A stretch of DNA of 34,147 bases, from positions 237,685 to 271,831 of the forward strand of contig JAJEHD010000014.1 of the NCBI GenBank assembly GCA_022819505.1, read 5' to 3'. Both the position numbers and the translations under genes were made by a program. Below are positions 7,101 through 14,750 of the stretch, in pieces (positions within the stretch are counted from its first letter, which is position 1; each line of letters begins with the position of its first letter). The notes under the pieces are model-generated. The model was given only the letters and a program-made list of their open reading frames with translations, ran no database searches and had not been told where the DNA came from. The DNA is from Acidimicrobiia bacterium (GTDB lineage Bacteria > Actinomycetota > Acidimicrobiia > Acidimicrobiales > Aldehydirespiratoraceae).

Positions 7101-7709
7101 ATGAGGCTCCCGGTGTGGGCACGTGTCGCACCGCTGATGCTGATCACCGCGGCGGTGCTGCTCTCGGGGTGCGGCCGTTCGGGGTACCAGTACGTCGAGA
7201 ACGCCGACGACACCGTCTTCCTGAAGATCCCCGAGGACTGGAACGTCGTGTCCGAGGGGACCGTCAACTTCGCCCTCACCCCCGACGACGACATCCAGCC
7301 CATTCCCGGCGAGTTCGTCCTGCCCTGGCGGGCCGATTTCGACGCCGCTCCCGGCAGCCTGCGGGGCTCGTCCGACTACGTGCAGGGATCCGTCGAGGTC
7401 CAGCCGGTCGATCGCCGCATCCAGGAGAGGCTGCCGCTCACGTTCTTCTTCCCGGAGGTGTCCGGCGAGCAGGAGGGGGTGCAGGAGCTGCTTCACCACC
7501 TTGTGACCGTCGGCGACGTCTCCGGTCACCGCTTCATCTGGAAGGAGGTCACCGCGGAGGGCCTTGAGTTGATGGGCGACCGGCTGGTCCTGACCGACAG
7601 CATCAACAGCGTCGTCTACAGCGTCGACCTCCGGTGCAGCGTCGGCTGCTACAAGGCCAACGCCACGTTGATCGAAGAGGTCATGAGCACCTTCACGGTG
7701 GAGGGTTGA
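7101..7709 (+). CDS. Predicted lipoprotein of unknown function, 202 aa
   Basis: The N-terminus has a basic residue region, a hydrophobic core (VAPLMLITAAVLL) and the lipobox LSGC, so the mature protein should be anchored outside the membrane from the Cys at about residue 24. The rest is a soluble domain with alternating strands (DDTVFLKIPEDWNVVSEGTV near the start; VYSVDLRCSVGCYKANATLIEEVMSTF at the end) and two Cys in CSVGC. No family is recognised with confidence; the IPEDWNVV stretch resembles PsbP/LpqN-like extracytoplasmic proteins, a weak lead. I chose ATG 7101 because it gives a compact signal peptide; ATG 7083 and TTG 7071 are in-frame alternatives. It ends 4 bp before the FtsH-like protease gene, so the two are very likely co-transcribed and may work together at the membrane. 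Confidence 0.75.
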   Translation: MRLPVWARVAPLMLITAAVLLSGCGRSGYQYVENADDTVFLKIPEDWNVVSEGTVNFALTPDDDIQPIPGEFVLPWRADFDAAPGSLRGSSDYVQGSVEVQPVDRRIQERLPLTFFFPEVSGEQEGVQELLHHLVTVGDVSGHRFIWKEVTAEGLELMGDRLVLTDSINSVVYSVDLRCSVGCYKANATLIEEVMSTFTVEG

Positions 7710-7713
7710 GACG

Positions 7714-10173
7714 GTGCGGCTGAGGCGTAGAGGCTCCCGCTCCACGAAGGGGCCGTCCGAGCACGAGATGACTCTCGGCTCGACCACGTCGCGTCCCCGC
7801 GACGCCGACCGCCGGACCAGGCGGAAGCTCGATCCCTGGGACCGCTCGAAGTACCTGATCCTGGGGTCGGTCCTGTTCGCCTTCTTCTGGTGGCAGAAGC
7901 TGAGCGGCAACCCCATCAAGTCGGTGGCCGACGGCTTCTGGGAGACCGTCGACAAGCAGGCCTGGGTGTGGGTGCTGCTCGGGCTGGAAGTGCTGCGCCA
8001 GCTGCACTTCGTGGTGGCCGAGCACTGGTCGGGCTACTACCGGTTCTGGAAGTTCAAGGTCTTCGCCCGGGTCGAGAACCGTAAGTCGCGCATGGACCCG
8101 TGGATCCGCTTCCGGATCGCCCGGGTGCTCCGGATCCTGTTCTGGCTGCTGCTCTTCGGGGTGATCATCGGCCAGTTCACCGACCAGAACCCGGTCGCCG
8201 CCCTCATCGGCCTGCCCGGCCTCCTCAACAGCTGGCTCCCGTGGGCCGCCCGGCTGATCATCTACCCGCTGCTGCTGATCAGCCAGTTCGTGCTGCTGTT
8301 CTGGTTCCTGTCGCGGGGTGGGGTCGAGACCTACTTCCCCGATGACATCGACACCCGCTTCGACGATGTGTGGGGCCAGGACCCGGTCAAGGAGCGGGTG
8401 CGGGAGAACCTGATCTTCCTGGAGAACCCCGAGGCCATCGAGGAGGTCGGCGGCTACGCCCCCGGCGGCATCCTGCTCTACGGCCCGCCCGGAACGGGCA
8501 AGACGCTGCTGGCGGAGGCCGCCGCGGGCGAGACCGGCAAGCCGTTCGTGTTCGTGGAGCCCGGCGCCTTCATGAACATGTTCTTCGGCGTGGGCATCCT
8601 CAAGGTGAAGGGCCTGTTCCGCAAGCTCCGCAAGCTGGCCCTGCGCTACGGGGGCGTGGTGGCCTTCTTCGACGAGGCCGACGCCCTGGGCAACCGGGGT
8701 GGGGCGGTCGGCGACGGCGGCGGCTTCGGCTCCGAGCGGTTCGCGGCGTTCCTGCGCGACGCCACCGAGCCCGGCTCGTCGTACCCGTACCTGTCGGTGG
8801 GGGCTCAGCAAGCTCTACAGGAGGTCGCGCTGGGCGGCTACGACCGGGCCGGCTCGCTGGGCGCGTACGGCGGGAGCGAGTGGGGCGGCCCCCGGCGGGA
8901 GTCGATCATGATGATGGGCGGCGGGGGCGGAATGGGCACCCTCCAGGCTCTGCTGGCCGAGCTGTCGGGCCTCAAGAAGCCCCGCGGCTTCTTCAACCGG
9001 ATCGTCCGCAAGATGCTGGGCATGCGGCCCAAGCCGCCCCCGAAGTTCCGGATACTGGTGATGATGGCCTCCAACCTGCCCGAGGCCCTGGACCCGGCCA
9101 TGCTGCGGCCGGGCCGCATCGATCGCATCTACAAGGTCGGCTACCCCACCCAGGAGGGCCACAAGCGCACCTACGAGGGCTACCTCGACAAGGTCGAGCA
9201 CATCCTCACCGACGACGACATCGAGAAGCTGGCCACCATCACCCCCTACGCCACCGGGGCCACCATCAAGGACATGGTGAACGAGGCCCTCATCACCGCC
9301 ATACGCGACGGCCGGCGGGTCATCACCTGGGCCGACATGATCAAGGCCAAGCAGCTCAAGGAGCACGGCCTGGCCGACGACTTCGACTACGTCGAGCACG
9401 AGCGCCACGCCCTGGCCATCCACGAGGCCTGCCACGCGGTGGCCCTGCATCGGGTCAGCCGCCACCGCATGATCGACCTGGCCACCATCGAACGCCGCGG
9501 CAACGTGGGCGGCTTCGTATCGCACATCCCTCCCGAGGACCGCTTCACCCACTGGCGCTCGGAGTACGAGTCCGACCTGGAGGTGTCGCTGGCGTCGCTG
9601 GCCGGGGAGCGGATGTTCTTCGGCGACGACAACTCCTCAGGGGTCGGCGGGGATCTGCGCAACGCCACCCAGCTGGCCACGATGATGGCCGGCTACTGGG
9701 GCATGGGCGAGACCTTCGCCAGCCATGCGGTGCAGCGCCAGTTCGGCATCGGCGGCGGGCAGCGCAAGGGCGACGACGAGGACCCCGAGCGGGAGCTGCT
9801 GCGGACCGGGCTCGGGGACCAGGTCGAGACCCGGCTGGCCGACCGCTATGACGCGGCCAGGGCCCTGCTGGAGGCCAACCGCATCGAGGTCCTGGCGGTG
9901 GCCCACGCGCTGGAGACCCACAAGACCATCACCGGCGAGGATGTGAGCGCCATAGTCGACCGCAACGTCGGCCCCTTCCTCGACGGCCGGGGCTACTACA
10001 CCGGTGAGGCGATCAAGGCCCTCGAGGACTACCACGCCGCGGTGGTGGAACTGCGCCGCATAGGCGGGATGGAGCTGCCGCCCCTGCCCAGGATCAGCGG
10101 CATCACCGGCCGCCTGGTAGAGGCGGTCGCCGTCCCGGTGGGCGCCGGCGCCGCCGCCGGCTCCGACGCATGA
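7714..10173 (+). CDS. FtsH-like membrane AAA+ / M41 metalloprotease, 819 aa
   Basis: FtsH-type proteases extract and degrade membrane and soluble proteins. This one has about four hydrophobic segments (roughly 46-60, 83-100, 139-157, 180-199), then an AAA+ module: Walker A GPPGTGKT (257-264), pore loop MNMFFGVGI (287-295), Walker B VVAFFDEAD (315-323), and arginine-finger region MLRPGRIDR (463-471). The peptidase zinc motif HEACH (570-574) follows, and D647 in GGDLRNATQLA is the likely third ligand. It is longer than typical FtsH (about 600-700 aa). Extra length comes from the N-terminal helices and a Gly/Met/Ala-rich insertion at about 328-440 between Walker B and the arginine fingers, including an MMMGGGGGMG run. 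GTG start with GGAGGG upstream. It follows the lipoprotein gene by 4 bp. Orthology to housekeeping FtsH is unlikely; a dedicated paralogue is inferred. Confidence 0.88.
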   Translation: MRLRRRGSRSTKGPSEHEMTLGSTTSRPRDADRRTRRKLDPWDRSKYLILGSVLFAFFWWQKLSGNPIKSVADGFWETVDKQAWVWVLLGLEVLRQLHFVVAEHWSGYYRFWKFKVFARVENRKSRMDPWIRFRIARVLRILFWLLLFGVIIGQFTDQNPVAALIGLPGLLNSWLPWAARLIIYPLLLISQFVLLFWFLSRGGVETYFPDDIDTRFDDVWGQDPVKERVRENLIFLENPEAIEEVGGYAPGGILLYGPPGTGKTLLAEAAAGETGKPFVFVEPGAFMNMFFGVGILKVKGLFRKLRKLALRYGGVVAFFDEADALGNRGGAVGDGGGFGSERFAAFLRDATEPGSSYPYLSVGAQQALQEVALGGYDRAGSLGAYGGSEWGGPRRESIMMMGGGGGMGTLQALLAELSGLKKPRGFFNRIVRKMLGMRPKPPPKFRILVMMASNLPEALDPAMLRPGRIDRIYKVGYPTQEGHKRTYEGYLDKVEHILTDDDIEKLATITPYATGATIKDMVNEALITAIRDGRRVITWADMIKAKQLKEHGLADDFDYVEHERHALAIHEACHAVALHRVSRHRMIDLATIERRGNVGGFVSHIPPEDRFTHWRSEYESDLEVSLASLAGERMFFGDDNSSGVGGDLRNATQLATMMAGYWGMGETFASHAVQRQFGIGGGQRKGDDEDPERELLRTGLGDQVETRLADRYDAARALLEANRIEVLAVAHALETHKTITGEDVSAIVDRNVGPFLDGRGYYTGEAIKALEDYHAAVVELRRIGGMELPPLPRISGITGRLVEAVAVPVGAGAAAGSDA

Positions 10174-10200
10174 CGCTGGCGACCGCGCGGGTCGGGCGAG

Positions 10201-10292
10201 ATTTGTTTCTGTTCATTTAGGTTCTTATGGACGCGACAACTTGGTGAGGGATTTGTTTCTGTTCATTTAGGTTCTTATGGACGCAACAACTT
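10201..10292 (+). repeat. Tandem direct repeat, two 42-bp units (period 50) upstream of the Fic gene
   Basis: Units at 10201-10242 and 10251-10292 are identical except for one base (GACGCG versus GACGCA) and are markedly more AT-rich than the surroundings. Each contains TTTAGGTTCTTATGGACGC, thus a TANNNT-like box and an ATG. Copy 1 encodes MDATTW-stop; copy 2 opens a 21-codon frame that runs into the Fic start. Possible roles are duplicated regulator sites or a duplicated leader; a recombination relic is also possible. Confidence 0.8.
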
Positions 10293-10342
10293 CGTACCAG
10301 TGCTGTCGACTACTTTGGTATCCTTCAGTTTATGAAAGGTGA
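10277..10342 (+). CDS. Possible 21-aa leader peptide overlapping the Fic start
   Basis: The second repeat unit carries an ATG at 10277 that opens a frame of 21 codons beginning MDATTSYQCC and ending with TGA at 10340-10342, which overlaps the first codons of the Fic gene in another frame. There is no clear ribosome binding site, and the overlap may be chance. If translated, it would couple or hinder Fic initiation. Purely a candidate. Confidence 0.2.
   Translation: MDATTSYQCCRLLWYPSVYER
10319..10324 (+). promoter_or_regulatory. TANNNT box for a probably leaderless Fic transcript
   Basis: TATCCT ends 7 nt before the Fic ATG, and no Shine-Dalgarno sequence is present between them, fitting a leaderless start. 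Confidence 0.4.
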
Positions 10343-11360
10343 TTCTGCGGCCGCCTCGTCGCGAGGCCGGGGCCGTCCGACCCACCGCGAGGTGTACCAG
10401 AGGCTCCGAATCCAGGTCGATGAGCTCCAGGATCGCCTGGGCGGCTTGCCGCTGCCGGAGGAGGCCGGGGGCATCTGGCGGGACATCTGGTACGAGGAGG
10501 CCCATCACTCCACGGCCATCGAGGGCAACACGCTGGTGCCCAAGCAGGTGGAGCGGCTACTCAACGAGGGTCGGGCCGTTGGCAACAAGGAGTTGAGCGA
10601 GTACCTCGAGGTGCAGGGCTACGCGGCGGCTGCGGAATGGGTCTACAGCCAGGCGCTCCGTCCGGGCGGGCTTTCGGAGCACGGCAGGATCCTCACTCTG
10701 GGCGAGGTGCGGGAGATCCACCATCTCGCCTTGTCGCCGGTGTGGGAGGTGGCGCCTCATGACCAGGCCACCGATCAGGAAGGGCCGGGGAACTACCGCC
10801 GCCACGACATTCAACCCTTCTCGGGAGGCATGGTGCCGGTACCGTGGCCGCTCGTTGGCGCCGAGCTCTCGGCCCTGGAGGACAAGGTCAATTCCTTGGA
10901 TGTCGGCGATCTGATGTTCCCCGAGGCACTTGCGGATGTTCACTGCCGCTTCGAGCAGATCCACCCCTTCCTCGACGGCAATGGCCGCACCGGCCGGCTC
11001 GTCTTGAACCTGATCCTGGTGCGGCTCGGCTACCCGCCGGTGGTGATCTACAAGCGTGAACGGTCCAAGTACCTCGCGGCGCTACGTAGCGCTGACGGCG
11101 GCTTGCTCAGCCCGTTAGGCGCAATGCTGGCAAGAGCGGTGCTCCACAGCCTCTATCGGTTCGTGCTGCCGGCGGTCGCGGGTCCGGCTCGGCTGGTGCC
11201 GCTCGAGGCTCTCGCTACTCCGGGACTGACTGCTTTGGCCCTTCGAGCGGCCGCGAATCGTGGCAGGCTGCAGGCCACCCGCGGCGCCGACGGGAAGTGG
11301 CGCAGCTCACGCCAGTGGGTGGACGACTACCAAGAGTCCCGCTACCGCAGGTACTCGTAG
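10332..11360 (+). CDS. Fic-domain protein (probable AMP-transferase), autoinhibited type, 342 aa
   Basis: Fic proteins transfer AMP, or another phosphate-containing group, to hydroxyl side chains of target proteins. The active-site signature is complete: HPFLDGNGRTGR (211-222), with H211 as catalytic base. The flap region lies near 157-170. Near the N-terminus, S60-x-x-x-E64-G65 within STAIEGN is the inhibitory-helix motif [S/T]xxxE[G/N], here N-terminal to the Fic core in the same chain, so no separate antitoxin is required. The C-terminal 80 residues are helical and end in a small wHTH-like region rich in Arg. The ATG at 10332 follows a TANNNT box and the 42-bp tandem repeat, which suggests dedicated control. 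Neighbours give no target. Toxin, defence or house-keeping signalling roles are all possible. Confidence 0.9.
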   Translation: MKGDSAAASSRGRGRPTHREVYQRLRIQVDELQDRLGGLPLPEEAGGIWRDIWYEEAHHSTAIEGNTLVPKQVERLLNEGRAVGNKELSEYLEVQGYAAAAEWVYSQALRPGGLSEHGRILTLGEVREIHHLALSPVWEVAPHDQATDQEGPGNYRRHDIQPFSGGMVPVPWPLVGAELSALEDKVNSLDVGDLMFPEALADVHCRFEQIHPFLDGNGRTGRLVLNLILVRLGYPPVVIYKRERSKYLAALRSADGGLLSPLGAMLARAVLHSLYRFVLPAVAGPARLVPLEALATPGLTALALRAAANRGRLQATRGADGKWRSSRQWVDDYQESRYRRYS

Positions 11361-11389
11361 ACGCAGCGGAGGAGCGCCCGCTCCGTGAC

Positions 11390-11651
11390 TCAACGCTGAG
11401 ATCCCCACAACATGTGACGCACTTCGTGAACGGAGTCGATGATGCGATCGGGAGGCGGCAGATCGGCCGGGAACTGCCGGCCTCGCCGCACCCACGCCGT
11501 TCTCATTCCGAAGCGTCGGGCTCCGTCGATGTGATGTGGCGCTGGCGAGGTGCTGCTCGTAGAAGTCGCCGACGACTCCCGCGAAAGCACCCCGAAAGTC
11601 GAACAGGGTGTCGTCCAGGTCGAACACCAGGCCGTCAACGGCGAAATTCAT
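11390..11651 (-). pseudogene. Collapsed HAD-family hydrolase pseudogene
   Basis: From an ATG at 11649-11651 the leftward frame starts like a HAD hydrolase: MNFAVDGLVFDLDDTLFDF carries the DxD nucleophile motif. After about 40 residues homology stops. In another frame, ending at a TGA at 11390-11392, the family's C-terminal end appears: ARRFGMRTAWVRRGRQFP and then PPPDRIIDSVHEVRHML, like the usual motif-IV-adjacent GMRTVWVNRG and PD..I.SL.EL endings. About 140 middle residues are missing and the frame changes, so an internal deletion destroyed the gene. It lies just past the Fic stop on the opposite strand. Confidence 0.7.
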
Positions 11652-11708
11652 GGGCCGGTCATCGTAACCCCCACTACGTCGCCGGGCCCTCAGGCCCGCG
11701 GCGGGGGC

Positions 11709-11714
11709 TAGGTT
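11709..11714 (+). promoter_or_regulatory. TANNNT box upstream of the SRPBCC gene
   Basis: TAGGTT ends 8 nt before the GTG at 11723; no ribosome binding site is seen, consistent with a leaderless start. Confidence 0.35.
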
Positions 11715-11722
11715 GGGCGTCG

Positions 11723-12283
11723 GTGCTGCTGGCGCACAACTCGGTGCACGTGGCCGCCACGCCGCGGGAGGTGCTGGAGTTCGTCTGCGACCTCCAGGCC
11801 TACTGGACGCTCGACAGCAAGATCTCCAAGGTGTACGACAACCCTCCCCTAGGCGACGACGGCACCGGGCATGTGGTGATCCAGGGCTCGATGCGGGGTA
11901 TCCGCAGTCCCAGGCAGCGCCTATCGGTCAAGCTCGACCGGTGGCGTTCGGTCACCTTCGAGAGTGACGGCCCCTGGCTCATGGACCGCCTCATGTGGAT
12001 GCGGGGAGGCTTCGTGGCGGAGCCGCGCAGTAGCGGATCGCTTGTCACGCACAGCTATCGCTACTGGTTCAAAGGCTTCTACGGGCCGCTGATCGAGCGC
12101 TACCTGCGCGACTGGCTGGAGCAGGACCTTCACGACGAGGTCCGGCGTATCAAGAACCACTTCGACCGGCGGTCCAAGGGGCTCCCGCCGCTGAACGTCC
12201 TGCACCGGCGGCCCGCCCGCACCGACGAGCAGAGGACTCGGGAGAGGATCAAGGTGTGGCGTACCATGCCCAACCCCTGGTAG
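11723..12283 (+). CDS. SRPBCC-fold (polyketide cyclase/START-like) protein, 186 aa
   Basis: The N-terminal half follows the SRPBCC pattern: a first strand AHNSVHVAATPREVLEFVCDLQAYWTLD region with the helix after the first strand and a WxxD-type position, then antiparallel strands and a long C-terminal helix (LIERYLRDWLEQDLHDEVRRIKNHF). Members bind hydrophobic ligands in a helix-grip cavity; many are unassigned. The frame remains open far upstream into the pseudogene region, but the domain begins at the GTG chosen here, which also follows a TANNNT box. The C-terminal 30 residues are basic and lie outside the fold. It stands alone, facing the MFS operon tail to tail. Function unknown. Confidence 0.75.
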   Translation: MLLAHNSVHVAATPREVLEFVCDLQAYWTLDSKISKVYDNPPLGDDGTGHVVIQGSMRGIRSPRQRLSVKLDRWRSVTFESDGPWLMDRLMWMRGGFVAEPRSSGSLVTHSYRYWFKGFYGPLIERYLRDWLEQDLHDEVRRIKNHFDRRSKGLPPLNVLHRRPARTDEQRTRERIKVWRTMPNPW

Positions 12284-12288
12284 CGGAA

Positions 12289-12301
12289 CCGCCGGGGGCG
12301 G
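12289..12301. terminator. Short GC hairpin between convergent genes
   Basis: CCGCC-GGG-GGCGG forms a 5-bp stem between the ends of the SRPBCC and MFS genes. There is no T run on either side, so it is only a weak candidate for bidirectional termination. Confidence 0.25.
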
Positions 12302-12308
12302 CGCGCGG

Positions 12309-13499
12309 TCAGGGATTGGCGCCCATGCGGATGAGGCGGCGCCGGCTTGCGTCGATGGCTATGGCGGCCAGCAAGGCGCAACCCGCCATGGCCAGGAACC
12401 CCGCCGCGTAGGAGACCTGCTCCACCAGCAGACCGAAAGCGAATGGACCGAACACCCCGCCGACGTTGAGTCCGCCGAAGGTCATGCCGGAGGCCGCGCC
12501 GGGGGAGTCCCGGTAGGCGCGGATCACCGAGTGCAGCATCAGGCCGCTCCAGCCCCACCCGACCCCGAGAGCGAAGATCGCGCCCACCGGCACCAACACC
12601 GTCGAGCCGGCGGCCGCGGCCACGTAACCGGCGGTGCTGGCGCCGAGCAACAATGAGACGATCCGCAGATGGCCCGATTCGAAACGATCCGCCAGGTATC
12701 CCGCCGCGATCCTTGTGGCGACGGGCGCGCTGCTTGCGATTGCGAGCAGGTTCCCGGCCAGACCCTCCTGCAGTCCGGCGTCGATCGCGGCGGACACGAA
12801 GAACGCGGCCATCGATGTCGTCGCTGCCGATCCGAGCCCTGCAGCCAGCCCGATCAGGTTCAACGGCCCGTAGTCGATCTCGCTGAGGCCCCGGGCCGCG
12901 CCCGCTGTCTTGACATTGGGACCGGACCGGGTCTCATATGCCGGCGCCAGCACGAATCCGGCGAGCGGCATGGCGATGGCGATCCCGAAGGCCCAGCGCC
13001 ATCCGAGTGTGAGCCCGATCGTCGGAACGGTCAGGCCGGCCAGCACTACCGACAGCGGCGCCGCAGCCGCTAGCACCCCGAAGCCGGCGCCGTGACGGCG
13101 GACTGGGACGCCTTGGGCCACCATGGTGGAACACCCAGGGCCGCCGATGGCCGACCCGATCGCGCCGACCGCCAGCGCAGCCAGCAGCACCCAGTACGTG
13201 CTCACAACGGCGGCAACTGCCAGCAGTGCCGCGCCGCACAGGATGTTCGCGGTCCGCAACGACCGCTGCGGACCGAGGCGGTCGGCCAGAGTTCCGGCGT
13301 GGGGCGACGTGACCGCGGCCAGCAGGAAGAAGAAGGCCACCGCCGAGCCCAGCCCGGCCGCGCCGAAGCCCAAGTCTTCGCCCATCAGCGGCGCCAGCGC
13401 GCCCACCGCGAACGCGGGAAACAGGGCGGCCGTCTGTGACGACGCCGACGACACGAGTGCGAGGGTCGGTCGTGCTCCGCCGCTGCCGGGTTGAGTCAC
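12309..13499 (-). CDS. MFS transporter, distal copy of a tandem pair, 396 aa
   Basis: This is a 12-helix major facilitator superfamily permease of typical length. The cytoplasmic loop 2-3 motif is present as AGTLADRLGPQRS, and the second-half equivalent is AAGYLADRFESGHLR. Substrate is unknown; the closest general resemblance is to CynX/NimT/OFA-like permeases. The GTG start overlaps the stop codon of the upstream MFS gene in the sequence GTGA, so translation is coupled. It is clearly a paralogue of that gene: the two align end to end without large gaps and share long blocks such as IDYGPLNLIGLAA and RFESGHLRIVSLLLG. They share almost the same final residues, RRRLIR-x-GANP. Upstream of this start the same frame is open but out of register with the neighbour and is not coding. 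Confidence 0.85.
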   Translation of the reverse strand: MTQPGSGGARPTLALVSSASSQTAALFPAFAVGALAPLMGEDLGFGAAGLGSAVAFFFLLAAVTSPHAGTLADRLGPQRSLRTANILCGAALLAVAAVVSTYWVLLAALAVGAIGSAIGGPGCSTMVAQGVPVRRHGAGFGVLAAAAPLSVVLAGLTVPTIGLTLGWRWAFGIAIAMPLAGFVLAPAYETRSGPNVKTAGAARGLSEIDYGPLNLIGLAAGLGSAATTSMAAFFVSAAIDAGLQEGLAGNLLAIASSAPVATRIAAGYLADRFESGHLRIVSLLLGASTAGYVAAAAGSTVLVPVGAIFALGVGWGWSGLMLHSVIRAYRDSPGAASGMTFGGLNVGGVFGPFAFGLLVEQVSYAAGFLAMAGCALLAAIAIDASRRRLIRMGANP

Positions 13500-14701
13500 G
13501 GGTTGGCGCCGGTGCGGATGAGGCGGCGCCGGCCGGCGTCGGCGGCTAGCGCGGCCAGCAGGGCGCAGGCCGCGATCGTCAGGAACCCGGCGGTGTAGGA
13601 GACCCGCTCGGCCAGCAGACCGAAGGCGAACGGGCCGACGACCCCGCCGACGTTGAGCCCTCCCGAGGTCATTCCGGTGGCCGCGCCGGGGGAGTCCCGG
13701 TAGGCGCGGACCACGGAGTGGACCATCAGCCCGCTCCAGGCCCACCCCACACCGAGAGCGAACATCGCGCCCGCCGGGACCAGCACCTTGGAGCCGGTGG
13801 CCGCGGCCAGGTAGCCCAGCGTGCTGGTGCCCAGCAGCAGCGACACGATCCGCAGATGGCCGGACTCGAAGCGGTCGGCGAAGTATCCGGCCGCGATGCG
13901 GGTGGCGATGGGCAGCCCGCTGGCCACTGCCAGCAGGCCTCCGGCCAGTCCCTCGGCCAGGCCGGCGTCGGTGGCGGCCGACACGAAGAAGGCGGCCATG
14001 GTGGTGGCCGCAGCCGAGCCCAGCGCGGCGGCCAGCCCGATCAGGTTCAGCGGTCCGTAGTCGATCCTGCTCAGGCCCCGGGTCGCTCCCCCGGTCCTGA
14101 CCGTGTGGCCGGGTCGGGCCCGGTATCCGGGAGCCAGCAGCAGGCCGGTCAGGGGTACGGCAACCGCGAAGCCGAACGCCCATCGCCATCCCAGCGTGCG
14201 CCCGATGGCCGGGACGGCCAGCCCGGCCAGCAGCACCGACAGGGGCACCGCCGCGGCCTGGATGCCGAAGTACAGGCCGTGCCGTCTGGTGTCGGTCCCC
14301 CTGGCCACCATGGTCTTGGTTCCCGGCCCGGCGATGGTCAGCCCGATCGCTCCGACGCCCAGCGCCGCCAGCAGCAGCCAGTAGGACTGGACCACCAGCG
14401 CGATCCCCAGCAGCGCGACGGTGCTGCAGGTGTTGGCCACCCGCAGCGACCGCTGGGGGCCGAGCCGGTCCGTGAGCGTCCCGGCGTGGGGCGAGGTCAC
14501 CGCGGCCAGCAGGAAGTAGAAGGCCACCGCCGAGCCCAGGCCGGCCTCGGTGAAGCCCAGTTCGTCGCCCATCTGCAGCGCCAGCGCGCCCGCCCCGAAC
14601 GCCGGGAACATGGCCGCCGTCTGCGACGACACCGACGATACGAGCGACGTGACCGGCCTGGTCGGCTCGCCGGCAAGCCCGCCGCTGGTTGTCGGGGTCA
14701 C
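13496..14701 (-). CDS. MFS transporter, proximal copy of a tandem pair, 401 aa
   Basis: This is a second 12-helix MFS permease, nearly collinear with the downstream copy. Helix 1 starts at about SSQTAAMFPAFGAGALAL; the loop 2-3 signature AGTLTDRLGPQRS and the mid-protein AAGYFADRFESGHLR are visible. GTG start. The LLM-class oxidoreductase gene lies 49 bp upstream on the same strand, so the likely order of transcription is LLM enzyme, then the two permeases. Uptake or export of the LLM substrate or product is a reasonable inference. Two consecutive paralogues might form a heteromer or have diverged in specificity, although MFS proteins usually work as monomers. Confidence 0.85.
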   Translation of the reverse strand: MTPTTSGGLAGEPTRPVTSLVSSVSSQTAAMFPAFGAGALALQMGDELGFTEAGLGSAVAFYFLLAAVTSPHAGTLTDRLGPQRSLRVANTCSTVALLGIALVVQSYWLLLAALGVGAIGLTIAGPGTKTMVARGTDTRRHGLYFGIQAAAVPLSVLLAGLAVPAIGRTLGWRWAFGFAVAVPLTGLLLAPGYRARPGHTVRTGGATRGLSRIDYGPLNLIGLAAALGSAAATTMAAFFVSAATDAGLAEGLAGGLLAVASGLPIATRIAAGYFADRFESGHLRIVSLLLGTSTLGYLAAATGSKVLVPAGAMFALGVGWAWSGLMVHSVVRAYRDSPGAATGMTSGGLNVGGVVGPFAFGLLAERVSYTAGFLTIAACALLAALAADAGRRRLIRTGANP

Positions 14702-14750
14702 CGCAGGATTCTTGTCCGCAGGGTGCCGGTGACGCCGTAGTGGGCGGCGA

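Noticed and set aside
5642..7303. A 553-codon open frame on the minus strand
   Set aside because: Antisense to the amidohydrolase, whose motifs are complete; the minus-strand translation has low-complexity composition and no motif.
10201..10292. The two 42-bp repeats as a CRISPR array
   Set aside because: Only two units, an 8-bp spacer between them, no dyad symmetry and no cas genes.
12309..14189. A single 626-codon minus-strand frame across both MFS genes
   Set aside because: Its first half is out of register with the upstream permease and lacks hydrophobic helices. The real arrangement is two permeases with a GTGA overlap.
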